This document shows, piece by piece, positions 34,301-46,300 of a DNA stretch of 64,000 nt. The DNA lies in the NCBI RefSeq assembly GCF_932526225.1, contig NC_064043.1:12088085-12152084 (forward strand), in the 5' to 3' direction. The position numbers and the translations under genes are program-made. Positions within the stretch are counted from its first letter, which is position 1, and each line of letters opens with the position of its first letter. The stretch comes from Nematostella vectensis. Its lineage: Eukaryota; Cnidaria; Anthozoa; Actiniaria; Edwardsiidae. The notes under the pieces are model-generated. The model was not told the DNA's origin and did no database searches. It saw nothing but the letters and a program-made list of their open reading frames with translations.

Positions 34301-37300
34301 ATAAAGAAAAAAACAGATTGATTTGGGAAGCAAATCCTAAAAAAAACATCTAAGGCATCTCTGACAGTGCTAAAATGCTAACTTCTTATTTCAAACCAAA
34401 CCCTTTCATTGATCTATGTTTGGGGTAGAGAGGAAGCAAAGAATATCAATTGACTAAAAATAGTTGATGGGAGAGGAGATATAAAGGAAATTGCCTCAAC
34501 TTAAAGGTTTGGTGAAAAAAATATAACAGTAATGAAAATAATTTGATTGAGCATTTCTTGACATTTACCCTTTCCCATTATCTTAATCCTTTCACCACAA
34601 CAGGCCTCTAAAGAGGCCATGTCTATGCTATCCAAGGTATGTGAACAGAATTCTATTATTGAAAAACAACATGGTTGTTGCTAGTGTTATAAAGTATCTT
34701 GCCCTAAAAAACCCTTCCCCTTAATAAAAGTACCATTAATGTACATTTGTAAAGCTACATTCAGACAAGCATTGTCCTTGCGAAGAACAAGTAATGGACG
34801 AAACAGGATATAATAGAATAGAGTATAGAATAAGAATATAGTCGGACACAATTTTAGATAAGATGCAATACTGAAGTTTTAATGTACCATTTTAAGTGGT
34901 GATTTTCCTTCCCCATGGGAATTCATATCTACAAACATAGAAACCCTGGATCCAACCATTCCAATGAAATAAACCTAAACCTCTAAAAATAAATGTTATG
35001 GGAAAGAACCTTGGAAAGGAAATCCTAAAAAGAAGATATAAGTGAAAGTAATAAACTAAAATTTCTAATTTAAAAATCAAATCTGTTCATTAATTTATTT
35101 TTGGTGTAGACGGGAAATAGCAAAGAGCATCAATTGCATAAAAATAATCAACAGGGAAAAGGAAGAAATATGACTCTTCTTTAAATGTTTAAAAAGAAGA
35201 TATAATACAATAATGTGATAATTATATTCAGTACTTTTCTAAAATATTCCCTTTCCCAATATCTTTAGGTGGATAGAAAACTGTTTTCTTTACAGATTTA
35301 TTACCTAAAAAGCAAAAGTTTGTTTTTAGTTTACTATAATATAAGTATCTTGTTTTAAAAAATCACATAGTCATCACATAGTAATGCCCTAGTTTTTATG
35401 GTCCTGGGGAAGTCAGGGGTTTATGTGGGATTTTAGATTACTTATTAACCAGAATATATCAAGAGGGGTTGTGGTATTGACTGTTTTGACTCTTAACTTG
35501 GAAACAGGCTTTTATTAGAGTCTAATCCCCCACCCTTTCCTGGGACCATGTGTGTGGGGTATCAAATGACTAGTGAATAAGAACTCCCTACTGTTATCTT
35601 TCAAGACGTGGTTTTCAATTCTCATGTCTTCCAGTCTTTAGCATTCATCTTGGCCCTCAGGTAGTCCCTGGTTCATAAAAGAGTGACATTTCTTTCAAAA
35701 CAATCTTTTCATCAAGACATTTATAATCTAACTAATTTCCACAACTATTTGAAAAAAAAAAATGAGATGCAAGATGCAGACAATAACAACAATACATATT
35801 GGCAATAGGGGTTGAATTTTTTTTTTTTATCCTCGGTAAGGAAAATTTCTCTTGTAAGTTGAAAAAGTTGCTGTATCTTCTAAGGATATGTATCTTCTTA
35901 GGATTAAGAGCACAGGATATAAAGACAAACGGTCTTCTGTAGCAGTATATGACAAATGCAACACGATATTGGTTAGCCTTTATAAATATTTCAATCAACA
36001 CAATCAAGAACAAAGATAGAACAAAGAATGTCAAAACAAAAGGTGTTATGCTCAAATAATTTGATTACTAAGTTAAGTACACGCATTCTTAAAGCAAACA
36101 AAAAGGACAACAAAAAGCCCAATAACTGTCATATCTTTAAGACAATAACTTACAAATCGTCGTCCGAAACTCACCTTGCATTGTTTTTGTCGCTTTCTTG
36201 TGGTTGTGTTCGCTTTTAAATTTACGAGCTAAAACCAGACATATCCTTACATAAATCTTGGCGTGAATGAATGTGAGTAGATCTCCTCTAGTTGACTTTA
36301 TCCTTAAGTCACAAAATTTGAGGCAAAAAGAAATAATCATCGCATGACAAGAACTTTTTCCCTTGCTCCGTGCGACAGTGCTGAAAAACGCAAGACTAGT
36401 TCCAGTACCGCGCGGTTAAACCAGCCTTTTTGTTTTGAAATGGCGGCGTTTTACCGGCGAACTGTCACATTTTGGCGAATGCTAGGAAAACTAGATCAAA
36501 CCTAAGGCTAAAATTTTCTATATGACTACCTCATTATCAAACAAATCTGTCATCTTTTGTACAGTATGGTTTTAAGTATGGCTGTACAGTAAGTCAAAAC
36601 AGCGACCGAAGTCAACCTTTCGTACCTTTACTCGAACGATTCAATACTGAGATTTTGTTTGTTTTCGCCAGAACACGCGCATGTGCATATTCAGAACTGT
36701 CGCTCCCAGCTTGTATTTAGCCGCCATTACGGGGCCGAGTGGGGCCTGGGAGTTGCGCGGCTGACTCTGGCGAGTGACACCACAGGGTACCCGCGCAGTG
36801 ACCACAAAACCAAGTCTCATAGTTATACCATATTTCTATACGTATGGAGCTCCGCGCTGGCTCCGCTATAAATGCTTGTTTTAGTTAGTGTTTTGGGCTA
36901 TTATTTAAAGGGGCAGCATCATGGTACTGCAAATGTCTGGAGTCAGTGTTTATTGTAGGCTTTTAATTGTCTACAAGCAATTGAAATTTAAGCTGTCAAT
37001 GCCTTGTTAAAATAATATGCAATTTTTTTATTTAAAACTATGTTTATTGACAGTTTGTGGTTATTTCCTTTGAATTTAAGTCTCCCACATGAACCAAAGG
37101 CTCATAAGTCAATATTAGAATTTGACTAAAATTCATTGTGTCCGGGCCCTCGAGCTATTGCAAAGCTATTACCATGACAACACCCCTTTATTCTTTTTAT
37201 TAAAAAGAAGGGACTTAAACATCTAACAATAAGAAATAAACATGAACAACTATTACATATTCAATTCATACACTTGTTTGTCTTGTGTGTCTGGTAGGAC

Positions 37301-40300
37301 GAGATAAACTTATAAGAAGGGAGTACCCCTCAGTACGTCATTTAGATGGAAACAGTGAAGAAGCTGCCATCCAGCAGAAATTACTCCACTCCACTGCACA
37401 GCTGAAGGCATGCTATGAACAACAAGGTATGTTGCTAAGGGAGACATGAGGGTGTCTGTAGGCGTGTTTTGGTCAGAGCCAGGGAAGGGAAGGAGTTTGG
37501 CTGCTAGGGTAGATGGGTAGGTGTGTTTGGGACGGGGAAGGAGTGATGGGATGGGGTAGGAGTGATGTGATGGGGTAGGAGTGATGGGATGGGGTAGGAG
37601 TGATGGGATGGGGTAGGAGTGATGGGATGGGGTAGGAGTGATGTGATGGGGTAGGAGTGATGGGATGGGGTAGGAGTGATGGGATGGGGAAGGAGTGATG
37701 GGATGGGGTAGGAGTGATGTGATGGGGTAGGAGTGATGGGATGGGGTAGGAGTGATGGGATGGGGAAGGAGTGATGGGATGGGGTAGGAGTGATGGGATG
37801 GGGTTGGAGTGATGGGGATGGGGTAGGAGTGATGGGATGGGGTAGGAGTGATGGGGTAGGAGTGATGGGATGGGATGAGGTAGGAGTTATGGGATGGGGT
37901 AGGAGTGATGGGATGGGGTGGCAGTGATGGGATGGGGTAGGAGTGATGGGATGGGGTAGGAGTGATGGGATGGGATGGGGTAGGAATTATGGGATGGCGT
38001 AGGAGTGATGGGATGGGGTGGCAGTGATGGGATGGGGTAGGAGTGATGGGATGGGGTAGGAGTGATGGGATGGGGTAGGAGTGATGGGATGAGGTGGGAG
38101 TGATGGGATGGGGTAGGAGTGACGTGATGGGGTAGGAGTGATGGGATGGGGTAGGGGTGATGGGGCGGGGTAGGAGTGATGGGGTGGGGTAGGAGTGATG
38201 GGGCGGGGTAGGAGTGACGTGATGGGGTAGGAGTGATGGGGCGGGGTAGGAGTGATGGGAATGGGGTAGGAGTGATGGGGCAGGGTAGGAGTGATGGGAT
38301 GGGGTAGAAGTGACGTGATGGGGTAGGAGTGATGGGGCGGGGTAGGAGTGATGGAAATGGGCAAGGAGTGATGGGGCAGGGTAGGAGTGATGGAGTGGGG
38401 TAGAAGTGATGGGATGGGGTAGAAGTGATGGGATGGAGTAGGAGTGATGGGATGGGGTAGGAGTGATGGGATGGGGTAGGAGTGATGGGATGGGGTAGGA
38501 GTGATGGGGTGGGGTAGGAGTGATGGGATGGGGTAGGAGTGATGGGATGGGGTAGGAGTGATGGGATGGGGTAGAAGTGATGGGATGGGGTAGGAGTGAT
38601 GGGATGGGGTAGGAGTGATGGGATGGGTAGGAGTGATGGGATGGGGTAGGAGTGATGGGATGGGGTAGAAGTGATGGGATGGGGTAGAAGTGATGGGATG
38701 GGGTAGGAGTGATGGGATGGGGTAGGAGTGATGGGATGGGGTAGAAGTGATGGGATGGGGTAGAAGTGATGGGATGGGGTAGGAGTGATGGGATGGGGTA
38801 GGAGTGATGGGATGAGGTGGGAGTGATGGGATGGGGTAGGAGTGACGTGATGGGGTAGAAGTGATGGGATGGGGTAGGAGTGATGGGATGGGGTAGGAGT
38901 GATGGGATGGGTAGGAGTGATGGGATGGGGTAGGAGTGATGGGATGGGGTAGAAGTGATGGGATGGGGTAGAAGTGATGGGATGGGGTAGGAGTGATGGG
39001 ATGGGGTAGGAGTGATGGGATGGGGTAGAAGTGATGGGATGGGGTAGAAGTGATGGGATGGGGTAGGGGTGATGGGATGGGATGGGGTAGGAGTGATGGG
39101 ATGGGGTAGGAGTGATGGGATGGGGTAGAAGTGATGGGATGGGGTAGAAGTGATGGGATGGGGTAGGAGTGATGTGATGGGGTAGGAGTGATGGGATGGG
39201 GTAGGAGTGATGGGATGGGGTAGAAGTGATGGGATGGGGTAGGAGTGATGGGATGGGGTAGGAGTGATGGGATGGGGTAGGAGTGATGGGATGGGGTAGG
39301 AGTGATGGGATGGGGTAGGAGTGATGGGATGGGGTAGGAGTGATGGGATGGGGTAGGAGTGATGGGATGGGGTAGGAGTGATGGGGTAGGAGTGATGGGA
39401 TGGGATGGGGTAGGAGTTATGGGATGGGGTAGGAGTGATGGGATGGGGTGGCAGTGATGGGATGGGGTAGGAGTGATGGGATGGGGTAGGAGTGATGGGA
39501 TGGGATGGGGTAGGAGTTATGGGATGGGGTAGGAGTGATGGGATGGGGTGGCAGTGATGGGATGGGGTAGGAGTGATGGGATGGGGTAGGAGTGATGGGA
39601 TGGGATGGGGTAGGAGTTATGGGATGGGGTAGGAGTGATGGGATGGGGTGGCAGTGATGGGATGGGGTAGGAGTGATGGGATGGGGTAGGAGTGATGGGA
39701 TGGGGTAGGAGTGATGGGATGGGGTAGGAGTGATGGGATGGGGTAGGAGTGACGTGATGGGGTAGGAGTGATGGGATGGGGTAGGGGTGATGGGGCGGGG
39801 TAGGAGTGATGGGATGGGGTAGAAGTGACGTGATGGGGTAGGAGTGATGGGGCGGGGTAGGAGTGATGGAAATGGGCAAGGAGTGATGGGGCAGGGTAGG
39901 AGTGATGGAGTGGGGTAGAAGTGATGGGGCAGGGTAGGAGTGATGGGATGGGGTAGAAGTGACGTGATGGGGTAGGAGTGATGGGGCGGGGTAGGAGTGA
40001 TGGAAATGGGCAAGGAGTGATGGGGCAGGGTAGGAGTGATGGAGTGGGGTAGAAGTGATGGGATGGGGTAGAAGTGATGGGATGGAGTAGGAGTGATGGG
40101 ATGGGGTAGGAGTGATGGGATGGGGTAGGAGTGATGGGATGGGGTAGAAGTGATGGGATGGGGTAGAAGTGATGGGATGGGGTAGGAGTGATGGGATGGG
40201 GTAGGAGTGATGGAAATGGGCAAGGAGTGATGGGGCAGGGTAGGAGTGATGGAGTGGGGTAGAAGTGATGGGATGGGGTAGAAGTGATGGGATGGAGTAG

Positions 40301-43300
40301 GAGTGATGGGATGGGGTAGGAGTGATGGGATGGGGTAGGAGTGATGGGATGGGGTAGGAGTGATGGGGTGGGGTAGGAGTGATGGGATGGGGTAGAAGTG
40401 ATGGGATGGGGTAGGAGTGATGGGATGGGGTAGGAGTGATGGGATGGGGTAGAAGTGATGGGATGGGGTAGAAGTGATGGGATGGGGTAGAAGTGATGGG
40501 ATGGGGTAGGGGTGATGGGATGGGATGGGGTAGGAGTGATGGGATGGGGTAGGAGTGATGGGATGGGGTAGAAGTGATGGGATGGGGTAGAAGTGATGGG
40601 ATGGGGTAGGAGTGATGTGATGGGGTAGGAGTGATGGGATGGGGTAGGAGTGATGGGATGGGGTAGAAGTGATGGGATGGGGTAGAAGTGATGGGATGGG
40701 GTAGGAGTGATGGGATGGGGTAGGAGTGATGGGATGGGGTAGGAGTGATGGGATGGGGTAGGAGTGATGGGATGGGGTAGGAGTGATGGGATGGGGTAGG
40801 AGTGATGGGATGGGGTAGGAGTGATGGGATGGGGTAGGAGTGATGGGATGGGGTAGGAGTGATGGGATGGGATAGGAGTGATGGGATGGGATAGGAGTGA
40901 TGTGATGGGATAGGAGTGATGGGGCGGGGTAGGAGTGATGGGGCGGGGTAGGAGTGATGGGGCGGGTAGGAGTGATGGGATGGGGTAGAAGTGATGGGAT
41001 GGGGTAGGAGTGATGGGATGGGGTAGGAGTGATGGGATGGGGTAGGAGTGATGGGATGGGGTAGGAGTGATGGGATGGGAAAGGGGTGATCGGGCGGGGT
41101 TGTTGTAATGGGATGGTGTAGGAGTGATGGGATGGGGTAGGAGTGATGGGATGGGGTAGGAGTGATGGGATGGGTAGGAGTGATGGGATGGGGTAGGAGT
41201 GATGGGATGGGGTAGGAGTGATGGGATGGGGTAGGAGTGATGGGATGGGGTAGGAGTGATGGGATGGGGTAGGAGTGATGGGATGGGGTAGGAGTGATGG
41301 GATGAGGTAGGAGTGATGGGATGGGGTAGGAGTGACGGGATGGGGTAGGAGTGATGGAGTGGGGTAGGAGTTATGGAGTTGGGTAGGAGTGATGGGATGG
41401 GGTAGGAGTGATGGGATGGGGTAGGAGTGATGGGATGGGGTAGGAGTTATGGGATGGGGTAGGAGTGATGGAGTGGGGTAGGAGTGATGGGATGGGGTAG
41501 AAGTGATGGGATGGGGTAGGAGTGATGGGATGGGGTAGGAGTGATGGGATGGGGTAGGAGTGATCGGGCGGGGTAGGAGTGATGGGATGGGGTAGGAGTG
41601 ATGGGGCGGGGTAGGAGTGATGGGATGGGGTAGGAGTGATGGGTTGGGGAAGGAGTGATGGGATGGGGTAGGAGTGATCGGGCGGGGTAGGACTGATGGG
41701 ATGGGGTAGGAGTGATGGGAGTGGGGTGGGAGTGATGGAGTGGGGTAGTAGTGATGGGATGGGGTAGGAGTGATGGAGTTGGGTAGGGGTGATGGAGTGG
41801 GGTAGAAGTGATGGGATGGGGTGGGAGTGATGAGATGGGGTGGGAGTGATGGGATGGGGTAGGAGTTACGGGATGGGGTAGGAGTGATGGAGTTGGGTAG
41901 GAGTGATTGGATGGGGTAGGAGTGATGGGATGGGGTTGGAGTGATGGGATGGGGTTGGAGTGATGGGATGGGGTTGGAGTGATGGAGTGGGGTAGGAGTG
42001 ATGGAGTGGGGTAGGAGTGATGGAGTGGGGTAGGAGTGATGGAGTTGGGTAGAAGTGATGGGATGGGGTAGGAGTGATGGGATGGGGTTGGAGTGATGGG
42101 ATGGGGTTGGAGTGATGGGATGGGGTTGGAGTGATGGGGATGGGGGTAGAAGTGATTGGATGGGGAAGTAGTGTTTCGTGTGGGGGGAAGGGTGGGGTAG
42201 GAGTGAGATTGGCTGGCTATATGAGATTTGTTGGTGTAGTGGTGAAGGAGTAAGAGTAAGAGAGTAATTTTTGTCAAGAAGTGCATAAAACAATGTTGAC
42301 ATTTAAATTATAAATCGATCAATTATTCTCGAAATTTGTACTCTATTGCATATTACTTTGTGATTCTTCTTTTTTTTTTTTTTTTCAGACTCTAATGGAA
42401 CAGCCTTGTTGAGCAAATTAGAAAACATTTTGAAAAAGGTCCGTTGTGTTCCCGGAGAAACCCTTGGTACCCCAGTTGCTGATGAAGGAAAATTTTGTGT
42501 TTTCCCCAGAATAACAAGGTTAGCTTTGGATGGTTGAAACCTTTACAATAAAAGTATCTTACCAAATATCAGCAAGGAAAAAAATCTTCCGACAATCCAA
42601 GGTATTCATCGTCTTGCTCATATAACTATTTTATGTGTTTCTTTATAGAGCTGGACACCTGAATGCACAACTGCAACCAACTGTACAAGCTGCCACCTTG
42701 CTGCATTCACACAATGGTCCATCAGTAAGCTTTTCACCTGTGCACACGAAGCCTGTAGTCACATCTACACCCTACTCTGGGTCTGATCTCAGCTCGCCAA
42801 ATGAAAATAATGGACAGCAAATAACCTTGCCCCATTCTAACACTATATCAGGGGTCCCCTCGCATCATTCCTACCCTGGATCTGCAATGATTCCACCCCA
42901 TGGTCACACTGCGTTGACAGTCACCTCACCCCACGTAGAGAATGGACCACAAGACACCTTACCCCATAGAAATAGTGGACCCCAAGTCACCCCACCCTAT
43001 GGCCACACTGCGCCTGTACTCACCTTACCCCATGCAGATAACGGGCCACAAGCCACTCCATCCTATGGGCACTCTGGATCTGTACTCACCTTATCCCATG
43101 CAGATAACGGGCCAAAAGCCACTCCACCCTATGGGCACTCTGGATCTGTACTCACCTTACCCCATGCAGATAACGGGCCAAAAGCCACTCCACCCCATGG
43201 TCACACTGCGTTGACAGTCACCTCACCCCACGTAGAGAATGGACCACAAGACACCTTACCCCATAGAAATAGTGGACCCCAAGTCACCCCACCCTATGGG

Positions 43301-46300
43301 CACACTGCGCCTGTACTCACCTCACCCCATGCAGATAACGGACCACAAACCACTCCACCCGATGGGCACTCTGGATCTGTACTCACCTTACCCCATGCAG
43401 ATAACGGACCACAAGTCTCCCCACTCCGTTCTAACACTGGATCGATGCTCCCCTCGGATTATGCTAACTCTCTGTCTGGACTGTCCTCGACCCAAAGCCA
43501 CACTGCCCCGTCAGTCCTCTCACCCCATGCAGATAATGGACAGCAAATCACCCCACGCCATGAGCACACCAGGTCTCCACTCAACTCGCCACATGCAGAC
43601 GCTGGACCACAAGTCACATCACCTCATGCTAACACTGTGCCAGTGGTCCCTTCCCATTGTACCTACTCTGGGTCTGGACTCACTTTGCACCACAAAGATA
43701 ATGGACCGCAAGTCACTACGCCTGACGCAGACAAAGGGCCCAAAATCACCTTGCCCCATGGTTACACTGAGCCTGCACTCGCCCAGGATCATACATACTC
43801 TGGTTCCGGACTCTGCTCCCCTCATGCAGTTAATGGACCGCATGTCACCTTAACCCATGCTAACACTGTTCCAGTGGTCCCATCCCATCAAACCTACTCT
43901 GGTTCTGGACTCACCTCACCCAACGCAATTAATGGACCGCAAATCACCTCCCCCAATGATTACAATGAGTCGGTGGTCCACCAGCAACATGCAGCCAATG
44001 GGCGGGCAGTCACATCACTGCACCCTTACTCTGGACCAGGAGCGCCACTTCCCCATTCCGAAACAGCAGTAGCATCACTCAATAACCACAATAGGTCGAC
44101 AGTCACACCCTACCATGAGCACAGCGGACCGGCAGTCACCTTGCCACAAAACTACACCACGACAGAGGCCACAAAACCCTATTCTTACACTGGGTCGGCG
44201 GTCACATTATCACATCATTACACTGAGACGACAGTCACATCACGGAATGCTCACATTGTGATGCCACCCACCTTAGCTGATGGCCATATTGGGCTTGCAG
44301 TTACAACTCCAACTGCACAAACTCGGTCGGCGATCACCTCGCCTCATGCTTACACTGTGTCATCAGTCACTGCGCCGGCAGCCACATCACCTAATGGCTT
44401 CAGTGGTCCTGAAGTCAACTCGCCGAATGCAAACACTGGACTAAAAAGTATATCACCCCATGCTGAGTTTGGCCCAGCCATCACCCCGACACATGCAGAC
44501 AATTTGTTGACAATCAACTTGCCTAGTGCTAAATCTGGGCCGGAGATAACATCTCCACAAGCATCCTCTATTCTAACAGTCACTTCGACAATGCCCAGAC
44601 TGCCAGTGCCAAGTGAGATGGTAGAGGCTAGAAGTTTACGGCTCGCCGCAACAGCGACCGGACCCTTGATGTCAGGTGTGTCAGCGAATAGTTCCCCTCA
44701 GAGTGATGTGCATGAAGAGAAGGTGAAGAATCTCTCGGAGGATAAACCAAGTGCAACATCACATAGGAACAGCCAGGGTGATAAGGTACCTGCAGGCTTC
44801 GGACGTGGCGGAAGAGTAAGCCCCCCTGTAGATATTTATCGACCAGTAAAACAGTTCGGCAGAGGCTCCTCCTTAAATGCTTTACTGCTCACACAAAGGC
44901 GTAAAAATCCCAACAACCCTATATATCCTGAGTCCAGCATAAATGGGTCAGCTACCCCCGCCTTGTGTTCCCCTTGCAACAAGCAAAGCGAAGAAAACAC
45001 TAACTTGAACTTATGCCCAGCCTCGAACCCTAGAGGGAAAGGTACTGCTGTAAGACCGCCTTTACTCAATATACAGAACAGTGGCAAAACCAGCGATCTT
45101 CCAGGCTCAACCACCGTACCGAGTCCCGTTCTCAATGACAACAAGGCAGAGAGTGAGGCAAGGCAACCGAAATGTATGGGCCGTGGTATGAATAGGACCA
45201 ATATTCTTCTAGAGAACTCACGACCTAGAATGGAAAGTTATACACTTCAGAGCACCTCAGAGCCTGGAAAAGCTGGAGCGCCAATGAATACCGTAAACCT
45301 GCAAAGTACGCCAAGTACTGGAGGTCAAAAGCTCCATGGGCACCCTAGGAGTATGAATGTTTCTCCGCAGCCATTACTCCCACAAGTACATTTGATGAAC
45401 GCAACTTACCCATTAGGAACGCCAGCACTTAACAACTCACAGTTAGCACGCATTCGCCTTGGTTTAGCCATATTGAGCCAACAACAGATGATGCTCGGAG
45501 GGTATGGACAGAACACCGGCCAAAGCGTCGTGGAAAATGCTGCTATTGGAATCGAGACTTCACAAGACGGGGATTTAGGTGCGTCACCAGTGTTAGAGGC
45601 ATCTGAGCTTGAAGCTTATTTAAAGAGTTTCTACGAAGATGCAATCAAGGCTGGATTTGTCAAATCTGAGAAGACAACTAAAGATTTAAGCTTTGGGAAC
45701 TTGACGGGGGGGAAACCTGTGAGTGAAGGTGAAACCATGGTTACGCCAGTAAGCAAAGAGGACGGCCATTTTCAGGACACTCTTGCATCTCCAGTCCCCT
45801 CCAAGGAACTTGGGAATGCCGGCAACAGCCATGCTCTGCAATTGGAGGCTACCACAGTAAGAAAAACCACATATGCTGAGAACGGTGGCAATGTCAAAAT
45901 GGATACAGCAAATGCTGAGAAAAGTGGCAATTTCAAAATGGATACAGCAAAGTCAGAGATCGGTGGCAATTTCAAAATGGATACAGCAAATGCAGAGAAC
46001 GGTGTCGATGTTTTAAAAACTAGTGCGAGCATGGTTTTCAATAATGAACAGTTCTCTGCGACTTCACAAATTAAGGGCACAGAGAAGGATACAAGGAGAA
46101 TCCATATTCCAAACAAGGTGGAGTCTCCAGAGAATGACTTAACAAATGCAGTGAATACCCATATATTAAACAATGCTGATGCTTCAATAAGAGACACAGC
46201 AGAAACAGTAACAGATACACCAATAAAAGATACAGCAATCGCTAAAAAGGGTAAAGCCCACGACTTTGTTGGCTCCCAGGACACTGTAAACTCAGACCTC

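Noticed and set aside
34605-34637. 33-bp candidate micro-exon ASKEAMSMLSK in the RRM gene
   Set aside because: It has AG and GT flanks, but its phase does not fit exon 5 (phase 1), while exon 5 joins exon 6 at 37298 perfectly without it.
39417-42302. 961-codon minus-strand open frame (Pro/His/Ser/Leu repeats) and overlapping frames
   Set aside because: Produced by the 19-bp minisatellite, whose complement has no stop in any frame; no start context, no splice support, and it lies in an intron of the RRM gene.
42860-42885. Origin of the giant-exon repeats from the neighbouring intronic minisatellite (shared CATCATTCCTACCC-like word)
   Set aside because: The match is a single short word; the unit lengths (about 60-66 versus 19) and the rest of the sequence do not agree.
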